The notes under the pieces: generated by a model
Told to the model about the DNA's origin: nothing
The model's database searches: none
Seen by the model: only the letters and a program-made list of their open reading frames with translations
Origin: Owenia fusiformis
Lineage: Eukaryota > Annelida > Polychaeta > Sabellida > Oweniidae
NCBI GenBank assembly: GCA_903813345.2
Contig: CAIIXF020000004.1
Span: forward strand, 18,523,513 to 18,587,512
Reading direction: 5' to 3'
Length of the DNA: 64,000 nucleotides
In this document: positions 1 to 13,500 of the stretch, one piece after another
Numbering within the stretch: position 1 is the first letter of the stretch
Layout: each line of letters starts with the position of its first letter
Translations under genes and position numbers: made by a program

Positions 1-2179
1 GTGTATTTGCGTTTTTCAAATCTTGCTCAATGTGTACCATAAATGACGTAAAAGAACATTTGATATTCCAAGTATATTTACTAATTTAAAGGAGACGCAA
101 GGAACAATACAGCAATACATAAAACACTGCAGACTTTTAACAACGACATTAACCTGATTTTGATCGTTTACACATTTGCATTACCTACCCGAGATTTGCT
201 ACTCCGTTTTTCCCGCATGATTCTAGATATCCTCCGACAAAATCAGTTTTTTAACACAGAAGCCTTTCTTTACTAGTATCATGTAGTTGTTTAGGTCAAT
301 TATACATTGTGTTTCACGAGGCTTGGGGGCATTCAATACCTAACAAACCATTAGTTCCTGTCATAAAATTAAATTCCCGGCCTGTACTATACAGTAGTTA
401 CATTTCTTCCGATGGCAAAACCTGGGGAATGTTTATTTTGTCATGATGGTGTGTGACATAATGTTTGTTTTATAATATATAACTCAATTTTAGTGCAAAC
501 ATGTTATATTTTAAATTGTATTCATTGTATAGTTTACAGCATAATAAATATTTAGCTGACTAACTAACGTTATAGTCTCCAACTTTTTCTGGACGGCGTT
601 CCGTGGTCGATGTTCGGGGTCTGTGGTCGGTGACGTTTTGTTAATTCCTTGTTCTCTATTCTGTTGAGGAGTAGCACAAAGTTTGATTTCGGCCGCTAAT
701 TTAATTAATAAAGCCACATAATCAACTTAGTCTGACATGCATGTCTCACTTAAACACAGGAGGAGTGATGATGTGTTGCTGAAGGAGAGAGACAGTTTTA
801 CTAGGAATTCATTTTTCTGTCATACCCACGATAGTTCATATGATCCATCCTGGATATTACTATTAGGCAAATCAAAGAAGTCCAAACTTGTGTTCTTACT
901 TTATGAAAATGGATTCGGAGCTATACTTTATTTGTAAGACAGCAGTTGCAGAAAATATGGCTGGAATGTATTGGTGTATTTCAAAAACATTTCAATAATT
1001 GTTAGATGGTATACTTTACACCTGCCACCTTTTGGCATATAAAAAAAGCAATGGAATATTGGCTAGATTGGCGATGTAATTGCACTACCAGGTGACCACT
1101 TTTAAAAGGAATACAGACTCCAGTAGAGTTACAAGTGAAGGACGTGTGTTTATTTCGATATTTCTACAGGTAAACAAGAATCTAAAGCTACATTAAACTA
1201 ACCTCCAGGTTTTATTCAAACATTATGTCATACAACAGAACAAATCAATTAATTTTCAATAAGTAATGGCCTAGTGGGCGAATATGACAGTTTATTATCA
1301 GTCTCAAGGTCATGCAACTATTCATCTCATTCCAGACAACAAATCTACTTCTTCTAATTGTTGCTCAAAGCAATACACAATATCAATATCAAATTCTGTA
1401 ATTTTCTCATAGCAGAATGTCAAGGCATGGTAGCCAAGCTGACCGACAGCATGTCATACAACACTTTCAAAATCTGTAAATCTTTTTGTTTTTCCTGAGC
1501 AAGAGGTCAATGCGTAGTAGCCAAGCTGACCAACAGCATTATACTAAGCTGATTGACAGCGTCAGTGTGATTTTTCATATCAGTTGTGGAAATACCTTTA
1601 AATGACAGGTGAAGTAGCCTCACGTTCTGTCTGACAGCATGTTTGCTATGTTCTACCCATTTCCTTATTGTAAATTTGTAACAATCAATTTTGTGTTATT
1701 CATATCGAAATGAAGCAGAGTAAAATACGAGGACTGTTCGATGAACGATTTACCTGTTAATCATGTTCTTAACAATGTTTTGGCTTTCTGAAAATGTTAA
1801 AGAGAGATATTGTTACTTTATTATAAATATTTGTCTATGCAGGGGGTGCGATGGGTACGTCTAATGAGCTTATCGCCTGCTTAGAGGCAAAACGGTCTAT
1901 GTGCATTTATCCTGATGTAGAGAAAATGCATTGACAAACTTTGGAACCCAATATGAATCAGAACATATGGCTTTTTGATTTACAAAATAGTTTTTTATTG
2001 ATTATTCAATTACTTAGATATAACAACTCTATGTAAATATGATATATCCACTTCATTTGGTGCAAATATCTGATTTTCAAATATTGCACATAGCCCCTTC
2101 TGCCTCTAAGCAGACGTTATGCATAAAGAAACCGATGTATGGTTTGGAAAACCTGAAACCCAATTAAGTATGTCAACCT
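1..2179. other. non-coding flank, no gene seen
   Basis: No convincing exon or RNA gene is visible; the open frames are short and AT-rich. It contains an imperfect direct repeat (agccaagctgac-gacagcat at about 1432-1452 and 1518-1538, with a third degenerate half at 1541-1560) and a small inverted repeat listed separately. It lies downstream of gene A, beyond the transposon that follows that gene. Confidence 0.5.
1874..2117. repeat. inverted repeat pair, possible small foldback element
   Basis: The left arm around 1874-1906 (gcctgcttagaggca, then ctatgtgcat) matches the reverse complement of 2084-2117 (tgcacatag, then tgcctctaagcag) with a few mismatches. The spacer is about 180 bp. Ends and target duplication are not clear, so a decayed MITE is an inference only. 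Confidence 0.45.
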
Positions 2180-2184
2180 AGTCC

Positions 2185-3409
2185 ACGATGCCCATGTCAA
2201 GCTGCGCGCCTACTTAGGCGCGCAGTTTGTTTCGATCACAAACTGCGTGCCTAACAACATTGCATCATTCAAGTTGGCGTCTGAATTTTGAAACGTAATT
2301 TTAAGACATTTATCCTGCATTGTTTTCTTGTTTAATGCGTTCATTCTGTGGCGAATATACGAATCTTGCAAATACTAGCAAAAACTATGTACAAATGGAT
2401 CTAAGTTTTAAAACATAAGCAGATTAATGGCATTTTCGTCACTGATTTAACAGGAATTTATACGTAAATTGATCTAGCACTTTAAACATAAATGATAAAT
2501 ACTTCAGACTCGTTTTATATTTAATTCCTTACGTATTTATCATGTATAATTCAAAATATTTCGAGATAAAACAGATAATCGCCTATTTTAGCCAGGAAAT
2601 TACAAACTGCGCACATACTATCAAAACTACATATTATCATTGGAATTTCTACAGAGGGAGGTGTGTAGGTGTTTTTCATATAGCTTTGGACATTTTGCTA
2701 TCGTCAGATTTTATGAGATTTTTATATTGAAAGTCAAAATGTATAATAGAAGTAACAATTAAGTGGGGAACGAAAAAACTTTTATTTCCAGATCATCATC
2801 TTGGTGGATGAACTCACATAGTATTTCAATTGTGGGGTTCTACTATTAGATACATATGTGCCTTACATATGGCGCTTACGTTTTCTAATAATACAAAACA
2901 AGCTTGGATAGGCAAGCAGTTTGGAAATATTAGGCACGCCGTTTGGGAAATACATGTGAATATAGGCGCGCAGTTTGACACGAAATATGTTTAAATCACG
3001 TTTATGACGTATATCGTTTTGAACACAGACTATGCTGCTTTAATCAGATGGAGTGATCCTATATATTCTAGCATACACAGACACAATGGCTGAATAAACG
3101 GCAAATGACGAGAAAAAGACATAGATATAACTTTACACTGTAAATTTTGAACACAGAATTTACTTATTAAAGACCCTTATATCGAAATAACTAGGCTTAC
3201 ATCGGGAACAACATTGAGTACTATGAGTAAATTAAGTTCATCTTCACAGAATGGTACTATCTTTAGAACGAGACTAACCTTGTATTTGTCGTATTCTGGC
3301 TCTTTTTGGGAGTCGTGTTCTCCCCGTCTTAAATTTTGAAATATGCGCGCAGTTTGTCAGAGTTTCAAACTGCGTGCCTAGTAGGCGCGCAGCTTGACAT
3401 GGGCATCGT
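2185..3409. mobile_element. non-autonomous DNA transposon with terminal inverted repeats
   Basis: The ends are inverted copies: left acgatgcccatgtcaagctg, continuing with gcgcgcctact; right is its reverse complement ending gggcatcgt. Both sides are flanked by agtcc (2180-2184 and 3410-3414), a 5-bp target-site duplication. The element is 1225 bp with no transposase-like frame. A gcgcgcagtttg-type motif recurs in both orientations near each end and internally (about 2216, 2240, 2605, 2936, 2955, 3350, 3366), resembling subterminal transposase-binding repeats. The superfamily is not assigned. Confidence 0.75.
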
Positions 3410-3414
3410 AGTCC

Positions 3415-3706
3415 CTCAACAAGAATACAGTACACCGATTAAAGATGAATCTAATTGTGATAACATACAAAACACGAATATTGGTCATAGGTCAAAATGA
3501 AAACGAGGCACTTTATTTGTTCGACCTTTTCAGAGTTACTTCACTGAATTTAAAAAGCTATCAGGTACTGTTGCTGTGATAAATCCGATCGTACAGAGCA
3601 GATCAATTGTTTGATATTAATATTATTGCTGTCAATTTTATAGTTTACGTGTGCAAGTCATAGCCTGTTATATTTTTCAAATGTCTTGCTTTATTTGATA
3701 AGTAAT
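3415..3706. other. 3' flank / 3' UTR side of gene A
   Basis: Short non-coding stretch between the transposon at 2185-3409 and the stop codon of gene A on the minus strand. It holds AATAAA-type signals read on the minus strand and nothing else recognisable. Confidence 0.45.
3690..3695 (-). promoter_or_regulatory. candidate poly(A) signal of gene A
   Basis: The plus strand reads tttatt, so AATAAA on the minus strand, about 12 bases after the gene A stop codon. A second AATAAA on the minus strand lies near 3510. The second leaves a more usual 3' UTR length; which is used cannot be told. Confidence 0.35.
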
Positions 3707-4509
3707 CTAGCCACGCGCTAGTGTATACTCTTCTTCTGTTTGGTCCTTTGTTGAATCAATAGTGCAATTATATGAATTTTTTGGTACACAACGTCTTCTA
3801 GCGGGGTCATAGACAAGTTTGTGGGTCGGACAAAACATGACGTTGGCGTTTCCATGAGTACATCGAATTATTCTATGGCAGCTCTCTGGGTGAACGTAGA
3901 GACCATTGCCCTTGTCTTCGCAGAACTTTTGCACTGGATTTTGGTCTTCCTCTTCGTCGAGGTTACATTCGAAGGAATCCTTGGCAACACATCTAGCGAT
4001 ATCAGCATTAAAATGGAACTCGTGTGAAGGGCAGAACAGAGCCCTGTTAGTTGACTCACGGTTACATCTCACGAACTTATTACAGTCAAGGGGATGTTTG
4101 TAAAGTCCATTTGGAAGACCGTTGCAATACGCGTCAGCATTGAAAGCATTTGGATCATTGGGACAGTCGTAGTCGTCTTTAGACCCACATCGTTTTTTGT
4201 TGGGATCGAATATAAAAGGAAACACACAAGTCAGGGTACTCGCTACACCCGACCGACAGCGTATGAACTTATCGCACTTGGCGTGGTGTTCGTAATATCC
4301 GTCCTTCTGTCCAGCGCAGGGGTTCAAATGTCTACCTGGTGTATCCCCGATACACTCATAATTGTCCATGGTGTCACACTTTTTGGTAAGCGGATTGTAT
4401 ACAAGTTTCTCTGGACAGTCTACATCGAAGCGTTCGTTCTTGTAGCAGCGGATCATCTTCACACACTTCCGATGCTCGTAGAATCCATCTTTTTGAATTT
4501 CACAGAAAC
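3707..4509 (-). CDS. gene A exon 15: CBM14 domains 4-7 and C-terminus
   Basis: A single 803-nt exon holds four CBM14 domains with the DGFYEH/DGYYEH/NGLYKH/NGLYVH aromatic motifs and six cysteines each, then an 18-residue acidic tail ending TLARG and TAG at 3707-3709. The lack of introns between the four domains suggests local duplication or intron loss compared with exons 11-14. Confidence 0.92.
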
Positions 4510-7500
4510 CTACATTTTAAAAAATATAGCTGAGAAATGAGACAAACAGATGAGGATTGATTTGGGTAATGATTTACACCTTCTCATCGTCAATTAGTAT
4601 CCATTGCATTTTTAAGTTCCCAATCCAGATTTTTATATCATAATTAAACATGTTTATGGGATCACAGATATGATATTCGTACTGTGACTTTCCCTATGCT
4701 TGATTCAGTTGATAAACACAAGGTAAGGCATATACTTACTTGGTTTATCTTTGTCCTCGTAGCATGGTTCAACCTTTTTCCTCAGATTACAATTCCCTGT
4801 ACGTGGGTCAAACACCTATATGAAAAAAGCTAGTTTTATATCACATTAACTGAGGGTATTGTAGTATTCATGCTTTAACCCCTAGTTATCCTGCTCCTCT
4901 AACACATACCTATACTCAACTAGGATGTGAAAAAGATTGGGGTCGAGCGACCTTAAGATCGCATATTGATGCAAGCCAATGCAACACATGTGAGCTGTGA
5001 ATTGGGGACAGTTGCAGAAAATGAGAGCGGGACTGACTGGAGTTTTAAAATAATGATTCAAGAAAACATGCTTAAAATACCATATCTCCTCCATCTTCCG
5101 CGTCCTCGCAAGTCCAGTTGTATCGTTTAGAAGCTGCGCATTGAAAATATTGTTTGCAGTCTTCTTGGTGGGGGTAGAAACCATCATCTCGCCCCTTACA
5201 CGAGCCAGGATCTGAAATATATCATGACAACGATCTCAAATTAAAATATAGCTGCGAATTTTCCACCACGTTTTCCACGATAATAAAATATGCGTCTACA
5301 TGATTTTGAAGAACAATTTTGACTACGCGGGTAATTTCACATATGAAGTAAAATTTGTCGTGAGACACGAATGCGCTTAATGTAACATGGATTCACTTTT
5401 TTGTTGTGCTTTTCTGATAGCTAAAATGAATTACCAAGTTTTTTCTCGCCATCTTTCCCACAGAAGGCGAATGCGGCCCATTTACACTTCTTTTCTGTGT
5501 GGTCCCACTTCTGTCCCTCGGGGCAGCCCAGAAGTATGGCCTTCCGGTTGAAACATTGTACATAGAGATCACAGTCCCCCTTGTATGGTATAACAGTATC
5601 TAAAGTCTTCATGCACTCCTTGTAAACTGAAATAATATTATTGGACGAGATTTATTGAAAAAAATGTCAACCGTTTTTTGCTTTTACTATCCGCATGTCA
5701 ACAAGATGTGAAACGTGATTTACATTAATCTAAATCCAAATGGAAATGCTTGAGAAGCAATGGTTTGTAATGATGGCTAGACTGCCCGTACTTTATATTC
5801 ACTATTGGTGATTTATTAGTGGTTAGATTGTTGGTAGGACGTGATAGCATTGGATGTGACTTGAGATATTGTTGTTGAGTTTATTTCGAAATTATGTAAA
5901 ACGTAAACTTTACACGTACTCGAAGTATACATGTCGCTCTCTGGCTTACACACCGGACTGTCACAACTTCCGCTTTTAACATTAAAGAATAGAGATCCCT
6001 TTCCACACGACATCAACGAGGTCTTCTGGTTAGCACACAACACAAAACTGGAACAGTTGCTGGGGTCTGCATAAATGCCATCAGACAGATCATAGCAGAA
6101 GTAATCATCTGTAAAGATATACATTTATTCTATATGGACTCTTTTCATATCACATTTAGCTTTTGTCCCTAAATCCTGACATTTGAAAAACAAAGTCTCA
6201 GACATAGTAAACTAGTAATGCGTAATGTTACCGATAGACGGCGTGGGGTCCTTGACCTCAGCTGACACGCTCGCATCCTTCAATGCCCCTTCTCGCACAC
6301 CTTTGCCCATTTTAGGCACATATCTGTCTTGACTGGAAGTTGTCTCTTCTTTTTTCTTTTTTTCTTCTTCTTTCTCCTCGACTTTAGCTGGTATTCTCTC
6401 TTTGTTTGGATCAATGTCTTCATGTTCTTCACTTTCACCTTCCTCTGCATCGCCATCCTCTATGATGAAGTAAACAAAGGGTATGGTATGAGGTGCGAAA
6501 TGCATGTCATTGTGCAAGCGTTGCATTATTCTTTCTTGTGATTCGTCCTAAACATAGAGGTTCTCAATTACGTGATTTTCTGAGACCATAACCACGGGGT
6601 GCCATCGAATAATTTTGGCAACGTACCGGAGAACGACATTTTACTAAGAAATGGCAATAATTTAGCACAATATATTTTTTAACTCGAGTTCTACTTTGAT
6701 TTTGACAAAAGTAAGTATTCCATGCAATGGCTATTTCATTCATGAGTTTGTAGGAATTCTGTTGGAACCCAGTTCTGATCAAGTACAAAGTTATTGAAAT
6801 CGGCGCAGTCGGACTTTACTCCGAAAGATGGTTTTTCGATTATAACTTTTTACAACATTTAAGTATAGACTTTTGAAAAAAGTACAGAATAGTCCTTATA
6901 CTATTGAATAATTCTTTTATTTCTGATTCACACGACTCCGATTTGTTTAATTAAAAAAAGGTTTTAAAAATATTACTTAGGAACGTAACCGGAGCCGGGA
7001 ACGTAACCGGAGCAGATCAGTTGAATTATATAATTTAAAAAAATACAATATATGATTTAAAGCATATATATTATTTACAAACACATATGAATGTTAAAAT
7101 GAGCATTTATTACCCTTCACTTACAGGAAAATCAATGCATGGCAATTAGTATAAATTAGAAATTAATTAGAAATTAGTATAACAGAGTGGGTTCTAATAG
7201 TTCGCTGAACAAATACAATGGGTGAAATCAAATGGAATTATTTGCTTACTACATTTAATCACTTCATTCTCCATACAATGATTGTTCTATGTTTGATAGC
7301 CTTTCTAAGGTAAGTGCACTTATGCATGGTAAATACCAAATTTAATTTTTCACAATGGATACATTTTTTTCTTTAAATAAAATGTAATAAATACGCATTC
7401 GAACAATCCCGTATGTTTTTAAATTAGTATATGTGCTTTAAATCTGTAACGGGGCGAGTGTAAGGCCCGTGGGTGGCAAATAAAAGTAACAGATAACTAA

Positions 7501-10500
7501 AGTTAAAATATTTAAAATAGTCTATTTCAAATAAACTTCAAACGTTCTCTGTACAATCTACATTATCATCTAACTCTAAGCAACTACTGAGGCTGGGCCA
7601 ACACCCAAACTCAGCTACATGTGAGTGAATGCTATTATATAGAATACAAAAACAGTACGAAACAATCACACCATGAAAAGCTAAAAATTGCTTTAAATAA
7701 AGGAAGATAAAGTAGAAAGTATACAAAAGAATTGAAAACATTGTAATTAAATATTTGAAACACTGGTGTAAAGTAATGAAGGGACCTGTTAAAATGACAT
7801 GGATCAAATCATACATTTTAATTTTTTTGATTAAATAATTCAACTGATCTGCTCCGGTTACGTTCCCAGCTCCGGTTACGTTCCTAAGTAATATTTTTAA
7901 AACTTTTTTTTAATTAAACAAATCAGAGTCGTGTGAATCAGAAATAACAGAATTATTCAAAAGTATAAGGACTATTCTGTACTTTTTTCAAAAGTCTATA
8001 CTTAAATGTTGTGAAAAGTTATAATCGAAAAACCATCTTACGGAGTAAAGTCCGTCTGCGCCGATTTCAATAACTTCGTACTTGATCAGAACTGGGTTCC
8101 AACAGAATTCCTACAAACTCATGAATGAAATAGTTATTGCATGGAATACTTACTTTTGTCAAAATCAAAATAGAACTCTAGTTAAAAATATATTGTGCTA
8201 AATTATTGCCATTTCTTAGTAAAATGTCGTTCTCCGGTACGTTGCCAAAATTATTCGATGGCACCCCGTGATAACTGTAGCTTCATTTCTTTTGGATAAT
8301 TTTCAGGGCTAATCAGTAAACTAGTGTTGATCCGACATACTAGAATAGTACATCATTCACTTCACTCTCTCAACAAACATAAATGAATGCTACAGGTGCG
8401 CATGCCGTATATGCCATTATAGTTGATTTGAATATTATCCCTTATGTCTCTGCACCTGGGTGAAACTGGGTCGATAATCTTACATAATGTTATTTCTTAC
8501 CAGTTGGAGTTGATACTGTAGTGGTTGTTGATGTTGTGGTTGTGGTTGATGTAGTGGTTGTATCCACAGAGTCAAAGAGACTCAGCACTGTGATTTCCTT
8601 TGGTGAAACCTATAATACAGAATACTATAGAATGGTTTCGTGAAATAATCTCAACACAACAGCCATCTTTTAAAGAAATGTGAAAAGAAATGACAAATTA
8701 AGAATAGATAACGTAAATATCTCTCAAGTGTGATTGAGAAAATATCCTCTACAATATTGAGGAATTGAAAAGAAGAACTTTCAATTGGTATACATGTAGC
8801 GCACTGTGGTCCTCACTGAGGCCTATCACTATTGTTATGTGCACATTTAGAAAATACCTTTCCATGAAGAGAAACAGTGGATCGAATTGACCATGAGCTT
8901 TCAAGAGATATTCAATGCCCATGATTTGACTACATACATCTACTGGGCCTAAACATTACCTTTAGGTCGTAAAGGACGCCGCCTTCCTTCAACGCCGATT
9001 CTCGTAAAGGAGTCATCAACTGGGAAAAGTGAATTTGTTTAGTGAACTGAATGCCGAATGTTACAACTATGCTCCCCTCTCTGAAATTATAAACTGGAAG
9101 TGAAATCGACGTATATTCATATCTTGCATTTAGAAACAACCTTGCATGTAAGCGCTTGGTATAGGAACTAAATAGCAAGTCTAATATGAAATATTGGTAG
9201 AGGGTTGAATATGTACAATAATGCCGTTCAAGTCAATTATTTAAATAAGCTATGCGGATGCCCATCCAAAGAGATGTTATCATCAAATATGAATATATTT
9301 TGGACTCACGAAAATAGTATGACCCAGCAATCCTCAACGAGGTCGCCTATCCCAGCACCTGTGTAGATGGTGTTGATCTGAAAGAGTGTACCCATTTTGA
9401 ATGTTTAAGGAATGTCATGTGAAGGTTATTAAGCGTAACGTTATCATTTTTATTAATACCATTAATGATCGGATCTTAGAATCCGCATGAGTTACCAAGG
9501 AGTGTTAATCAACTTATCATTTTATCTAGATCTGGTATTGTATGCACCTGTATTTCTACATAATTGGGAGAAATATAAAAAATAATGAATAATATGATAA
9601 TTATAACTGAGGTCCATCTTTTTCATTCATGTCAAAGGTCAAGGCCATCAGCTGCATGTCTTGATGTGTAAACATTGCTACTTTATCAGGTACACGTATA
9701 TTATACATTGGCGTAGTCAGAACCAAAAGTCAAGATGTGTTTAGAATCATATTTGTTATTGTAAATATTATAGTTATTTTATTACAATCATATATATAAT
9801 TCTTGTAACTTGAACAATAAATGTGAAATACATGCTGCTTTCTGCGCTCTGCAGTACTATCAATATATCATTATACAGATTGTTAAATACCTTTTTACAA
9901 AAGTTGACCGATAGTCCAGTGAATCCTCTAGATGTTCTGTCTGCGAGTGCTGGGTTGAACCTCCAGTTCTTCACTCGTAGAACAATCTCTGTGAAATCAC
10001 CTGTAAAGCACGTCTTACAAATCTATGCTCATAACATATAGGAGATTTTATTTTGCTTTGACCGTGGTCAAAAAGGCATTATTGCCTATTATGATCACGC
10101 CTTACAAATCTGTCATTAAGGAAGTTATAGTAATGCTCTGCCTTAACAGTGGTCAGAAACACGTTATTAAAAGTTTTTTTTATATTCAAATGTTATGTTT
10201 TTATAGACAAAGGATTGCAATGTCAATATCGAAATACGGTTGATTCTTCTTTGTTTGAGTTGATACCAGTGACACATGTTCTTCCTGTCATCGCGTTTTA
10301 ACGGTAATTAAGGAACTGGGGTGTTTCGGAGGACTTTTCCCAAGGGAAATATCATAAACCCATCTATTTATAAGACACTAAATGTTTATGTACCAAAAGC
10401 ATGTACACCTCCTTTCTTTTCTTTTTTCTTCTTTGATATTTCACCAGGTTCCAACCATTCATCTAAAACATACATGATACATGAATTGTATTTAGTGTAT

Positions 10501-13500
10501 TTGAAATGTATTATTAATATCGACAGATTCACACATAGCTAGGCAAGGTGTGTCCGATTCCAGCCAATCCGAACACAATATTTCATACTGCAATGCATTA
10601 TATCACCAATCACCGCATCCAAGGTCACTCCTTATGTGGTTGACAACTTGACTCTACAGATTGAACTTGATGCGTTGTCAACTTGATCCTCGCAAAAAGT
10701 TCATGGAAAATATGTTATTTAGTGATTTTATATCTTTTAAGTAGAATGGCCATTCCTTTCAGGCGTTGTTTCCTAAAATAAACACTCGATGCTGCGCATC
10801 TCGAACGCCCTTGTAGCTTAATCGATAACATGATCACTGATCAGTTATTGTGTACTTACACGCCTTGGTTGTGGGTGGTGCAGTGCTTTTCAATTCAGGC
10901 TTTGGCCTTTTAGGAGGTAACCATTTTGCTTTGTTGGCATCTTCCTCGGGTTTGTAGACCGCTTTGAACAGAGCTGTTTCGAGCTTTTTTAACTGCAACT
11001 CCTTCACTGTAAGAACTCTGATTATACGAACATTGGGAAAAAACGCTTTTCTCTGTTTTTTGTAATGTCTGATTTGATCATGATTTGGGGATTTTGCCAT
11101 TATTTTATTAAGCGATGAAACACATTTTACACGCGCGTGGAATGATGGGATTTACATTTGGAATATGTCGGTCAACCATTATGCAAACCCTATACTCACC
11201 ACCCATATATGCAGAGAAGCCTAATATACACATTAATAAAACAAATACACACGTCACGCTGAAGGTAAATGTCTTCCATTCGATCCTTTTATTAATAACT
11301 GGGAGTTTGATACAGTTCTGTTTTTTCTCCTCACTTTGTAATTCCTGAAAAGCGTTTGAAGAATTATTTTTTGAAATAATTTGCAACGACTTGCGCATTT
11401 GTGTTTAGTTGCCCCCTGGGTGCTCAGTATTGTCTACAATCAATAATTGCTGCGTATGTTTTTTAGTTTACATTTTCGATCAGTCTCATGGACCACTGCA
11501 TACAACAACACAACCTATACAATCCACAATTTCCAGTTTTCTCTAAGGTTTTCTAATGATTCGCATTAGGCTTACTTGTACAATTTGTGTGGATGTACAA
11601 TTTTCACTTTCTTTATTACCAATCTTCTTTTCCCTCTAAATATCAATAGCAAGTCTAGCACACTTTAAATTAAAGAACTGCGTTACGCCCATTTCTTACT
11701 TTCAAATAGAAGTCTAGTTCAGACATTGTAGGGGGCTGTGGTTCACCCTGGGATCTACCATACGGATCGTACCTGGATAAAGCTTTACCCATGTCTGAAC
11801 CATCCGGCTTCGACCTTGGTCGAGTCTTTCCATACTGAAATATAACAGTAAAGGGAATCAACATTTGTATAACTATATTAATAATTGCAATATTGATCAC
11901 AGTTTATTGTTCATTCGAGTTCAAATTTACTTTATCACTTTGTTCCAGTGGTTCAGTCCTGTTTATACGCTCTGGTTCTTGTTCAATTTCAATGTCTTCT
12001 GTGAATTCAGTTATGTCATCTTCCTCCTCCTCCTCGTCTTGTTTCTTTGGCTCTTCAACTGGTAGGTTCAGGAACCTCTTCAACAACTGTAATATATAAA
12101 TCAGCATATTAAATTGACAGTACATGACATTCCCATGATCCTTGAAAATCTATTCTTTTGAGTCATTTCGAAGCTTTTAGATGATATTGTATAATATATG
12201 TGTGGAAAGAATTTAAGCCCAAGATTCAACGCATTATGACTGATTCCAAGCAGGTGTTGTTTCCTAAACTTTTTTACTTACTTTTTATTTCAGAGAAAAA
12301 TATGTTAAAGCAATTACAATACAGTTACATGGAACACATTTTACAATGCTGTTTTGATCACACTTCAGTTTTTAAGAATTGTGTACCTCGTGCAAAGTTT
12401 GAAATAACACCTTTGATGGATTATCAGTATGTAAATGAACTGTCTCGAAACTTCAAATCGAAATAACGTTCAGTGGATTCTGAAGTTAGTGACTTGTTAA
12501 GTATATTGCTTCATCTAAAGATAGAAATGCCCCACTCAGAGTCTCTTATATTAAATATTACGGGTTGATATGCACTCTTTCCTTGAATTTGGAAACAAAT
12601 AAATTTGCTAGTTATTGAGCTAAAAATACAATGGGCGTCAATGAGCAGAAAAAGTAAAAATGTAATTTACGTAGATGTTATACTCATAGCGTTGTCCATA
12701 ATTATTAAAATCAGCCGATAACATTGGCATCCTTGCGACTGTATAATTCGAACTAGGTTGGCAATAGATCCACTTTACTGCATTTATCCCTAGAAACCCC
12801 GTTTTTCCTACAGTCACCCTTGTGACATGAACACTCCCTGTTGAACAACAACCCGACTTGACAGTCGAATACTTCTGAGGTCATCCTTCGTCAAAGGGCT
12901 TCATTTATGCTTATACTCGATCGTATTTACCCTTGCTACAAGGATGTTCTGACGTGTATCTTTAAGTATTTATTCATAATGAGTGTACCTACACTAAACC
13001 TAGTATACCTTTTCCATATACCTGCATTAACACCTAATATACACCTTGAACTTGTCTCGCTGTACCCACATTAAGATGCAGTGGTACTTAACAGGAAATG
13101 ACAAAACAGGAAGTGACAAAAATGTGGTATTTTTAGACATTTTTTGAAGAAAGATAACAGAGTTCTGTTTTGACCTCCAGTCAATTCAAATAGTTCCACA
13201 TATCATTTACAGGACCAGGATCACAATGTCCATGGTCAGAATGACCCTGAACATGATGAAATAACTTTTTCAGCCCGCTGAAAATGTGACTGAACAGAAG
13301 GTCACTGAACAGAATATTTTGAATTTTTTAGAAAATGTACCCAATATTTTGCTCTAACTGATACAATCTTCAAAATTTTAGAAAATTGTCTGAAACAAAA
13401 ATGGCGGTCACAAAAAGGAAGATAGATCGCCTTTCAATATAGTTTTTTCATTTTTTTCTTTTTCTACGAATGATATCACATTTTCAAACATTGTATTATT

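Noticed and set aside
4094-4540. 148-codon plus frame opposite gene A exon 15
   Set aside because: Shadow of the CBM14-coding exon on the other strand.
11108-11398. Separate small gene starting at the Met codon 11396-11398
   Set aside because: The acceptor at 11345-11346 and the phases tie this stretch to gene A as exon 4; a start at 11398 remains only as a possible alternative.
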